Assembly (NCBI GenBank): GCA_002344885.1
Contig: DDUQ01000068.1
Coordinates: 1-5,748, forward strand
DNA from: Comamonadaceae bacterium UBA2334
GTDB lineage: Bacteria > Pseudomonadota > Gammaproteobacteria > Burkholderiales > Burkholderiaceae_C
Length of the DNA: 5,748 bases
Reading direction: 5' to 3'
In this document: positions 4,787 through 5,748 of the stretch, in pieces
How the letters are laid out: the number at the start of each line of letters is the position of its first letter
How positions within the stretch are numbered: position 1 is the first letter of the stretch
Translations under genes and position numbers: made by a program
Notes under the pieces: generated by a model
Seen by the model: only the letters and a program-made list of their open reading frames with translations
What the model was told of the DNA's origin: nothing
Database searches by the model: none

Positions 4787-5748
4787 TCACGGTGGAGCAA
4801 TGCGCGTTGGCCGGGCATGCCAGTAGCGCTGGCGTGCCTGCCGGGTGCAGGCTGTTTCATCAGGCCGGGCGCTGTCCCACCTGGCGGCACCGCAGTCTGG
4901 CGTGCCCACCCATTGCACGCCCATGTCGTGGTAGCGGCGCACCACCTCTGCTGCAGGGTGCCCGTAGCGGTTGCGGTAGCCCGCCTGCACCACCACCCAG
5001 CGCGGTTGCACCTGCGCCAACAGCGCCGGGCTGGACGAGGTTTTGCTGCCGTGGTGCGGTGCCAGCAGCCAGTCGGCCCGCAAATCGGGATGCGCCTGCA
5101 CCAGTTCGGCCTCGTGGGCCGCATCCAGGTCACCGGTCAGCAACGCAGAAGCCTGCCTGCCCTGCACCCACAGCACACACGACAGGTTGTTGCTGTCCGT
5201 CTTGCGGCCGTAGTGATGCACACCGGGGTGCAACACCCGAAAACGCACACCGTCCATCTCCCATTGCTGTCCGGCTTCGCAGCGTGTCCAGCGCCGCCCA
5301 CCCAACTGCGTGGGCCAGGGTTGCGCACCACTGCCGCCCGCCGGGTCGCCAACGGTTGGTGCAAACGGTATGTCAGTCGGTGCGGCAGCCCACTCACCCA
5401 TGACCTCGGCCACCAGCTCAGGGGCCGACAGGCGCGACACCAGTTGAGAGGGCGGCAGCGATGCCCACACCTGCGCCTGCGGCAACCCCTGCAGCACACC
5501 CAACGCGCCACCCACATGGTCAGCGTCGCGGTGGCTGAGCACCACATGGCTGGGCCGCTCGCCCAAGGCCTGCAACAGCGGGCGCAGCACGCGCTGGCCG
5601 GCGTCGGCATGCAGGCTCCACTGGGGCCCGGCGTCGTACAGCACGCTCCCGCTGGCGGTGCGGATGAGCACCGCACTGCCCTGCCCCACATCTGCCGCCA
5701 GCACCTCGAACTCCCCGGCCACAGGCCGCGCAGGCACCCACAGCAGCG
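4787..5748 (-). CDS. comEC: ComEC/Rec2, C-terminal metallo-beta-lactamase-fold domain (5' part missing)
   Basis: The frame enters from the right edge and ends at TGA 4787-4789, giving about 319 residues of the protein's C-terminus. It reads LLWVPARPVAGEFEVLAADV at its visible start, the usual junction between the ComEC membrane channel and its soluble domain. Counting from the valine codon at 5737, it shows VGQGSAVL (17-24), LYDAGP (33-38), the metal-binding-like SHRDADHVGG (68-77), DSNNLS (181-186), LLTGDL (199-204), LAPHHGS (225-231) and RYGHP (257-261). ComEC carries single-stranded DNA across the inner membrane during natural transformation; this domain is thought to act as a metal-dependent nuclease on the incoming strand. 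A GTG at 5737 is internal, not the start. The metal-site residues look intact, so competence function is plausible. Confidence 0.93.
   Translation of the reverse strand, partial: LLWVPARPVAGEFEVLAADVGQGSAVLIRTASGSVLYDAGPQWSLHADAGQRVLRPLLQALGERPSHVVLSHRDADHVGGALGVLQGLPQAQVWASLPPSQLVSRLSAPELVAEVMGEWAAAPTDIPFAPTVGDPAGGSGAQPWPTQLGGRRWTRCEAGQQWEMDGVRFRVLHPGVHHYGRKTDSNNLSCVLWVQGRQASALLTGDLDAAHEAELVQAHPDLRADWLLAPHHGSKTSSSPALLAQVQPRWVVVQAGYRNRYGHPAAEVVRRYHDMGVQWVGTPDCGAARWDSARPDETACTRQARQRYWHARPTRIAPP

Noticed and set aside
3393..4826. Long plus-strand open frame (477 codons) opposite the ATP-grasp gene
   Set aside because: It is a mirror of the GC-rich minus-strand gene: rich in His, Val and Gly, no recognisable domain and no SD. 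The minus frame has clear family motifs throughout.
4438..5133. Minus-strand frame (231 codons) spanning the end of comEC and the start of the ATP-grasp gene
   Set aside because: It overlaps two well-supported genes in another frame, is rich in Arg, Trp and Pro, and has no domain.
4684..5403. Plus-strand open frame (239 codons) opposite comEC
   Set aside because: Rich in Pro, Ser, Arg and Cys, as expected for an antisense frame of GC-rich coding DNA; no family resemblance.
5735..5737. GTG as the start of a separate metallo-beta-lactamase gene
   Set aside because: The frame continues past it to the window edge with ComEC-like residues (LLW), and the junction matches the ComEC channel-to-nuclease boundary.
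1..5748. CRISPR array, insertion sequence with transposase, phage genes
   Set aside because: No regularly spaced repeats, no transposase or integrase frame, and no structural phage gene are visible.

Overview
The window looks like chromosomal DNA from a GC-rich betaproteobacterium, most likely of the Comamonadaceae type. This is inferred from base composition, from the flavour of the ComEC and ATP-grasp proteins, and from the pairing of comEC with an ATP-grasp/alpha-E/transglutaminase cluster. No rRNA, tRNA or CRISPR array is visible. All credible genes lie on the minus strand, so transcription runs from high to low coordinates.

Right end (4787-5748): the C-terminal part of comEC, namely its metallo-beta-lactamase-fold domain. 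The membrane-channel part lies beyond the window. A 101-bp gap (4686-4786) follows, with a weak promoter candidate.

Centre (1343-4685): a three-gene cluster encoding a circularly permuted ATP-grasp protein (479 aa), an alpha-E domain protein (319 aa) and a transglutaminase-like cysteine protease (277 aa). These families recur together in many bacteria. Comparative genomics predicts that they build, and then trim or transfer, an amide- or peptide-linked product, but substrate and product remain unknown. All visible active-site motifs are intact, so the set looks functional. The proteasome-like Anbu subunit, which neighbours this trio in many proteobacteria, is not encoded in this window.

Left of the operon (447-1342): a type II toxin-antitoxin pair, with a Phd/YefM-like antitoxin and a RelE/ParE-like toxin joined by a one-base TGATG overlap. 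It has its own strong sigma70-type promoter and an inverted repeat covering the -10 box, a likely autoregulatory operator. Between this promoter and the transglutaminase gene lies a 222-bp non-coding stretch with two adjacent hairpin-forming sequences.

Left edge (1-446): a non-coding, partly AT-rich stretch with several palindromes, then the start of a small hydrophobic membrane protein with a good ribosome binding site that runs off the window. A 12-bp direct repeat occurs on both sides of the toxin-antitoxin pair, which may mean that the pair arrived as an insertion; this is suggestive only.

The best candidate for a poorly described system is the ATP-grasp/alpha-E/transglutaminase operon. 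The next most interesting features are the structured non-coding DNA around the toxin-antitoxin module and the hairpin abutting the transglutaminase start codon.
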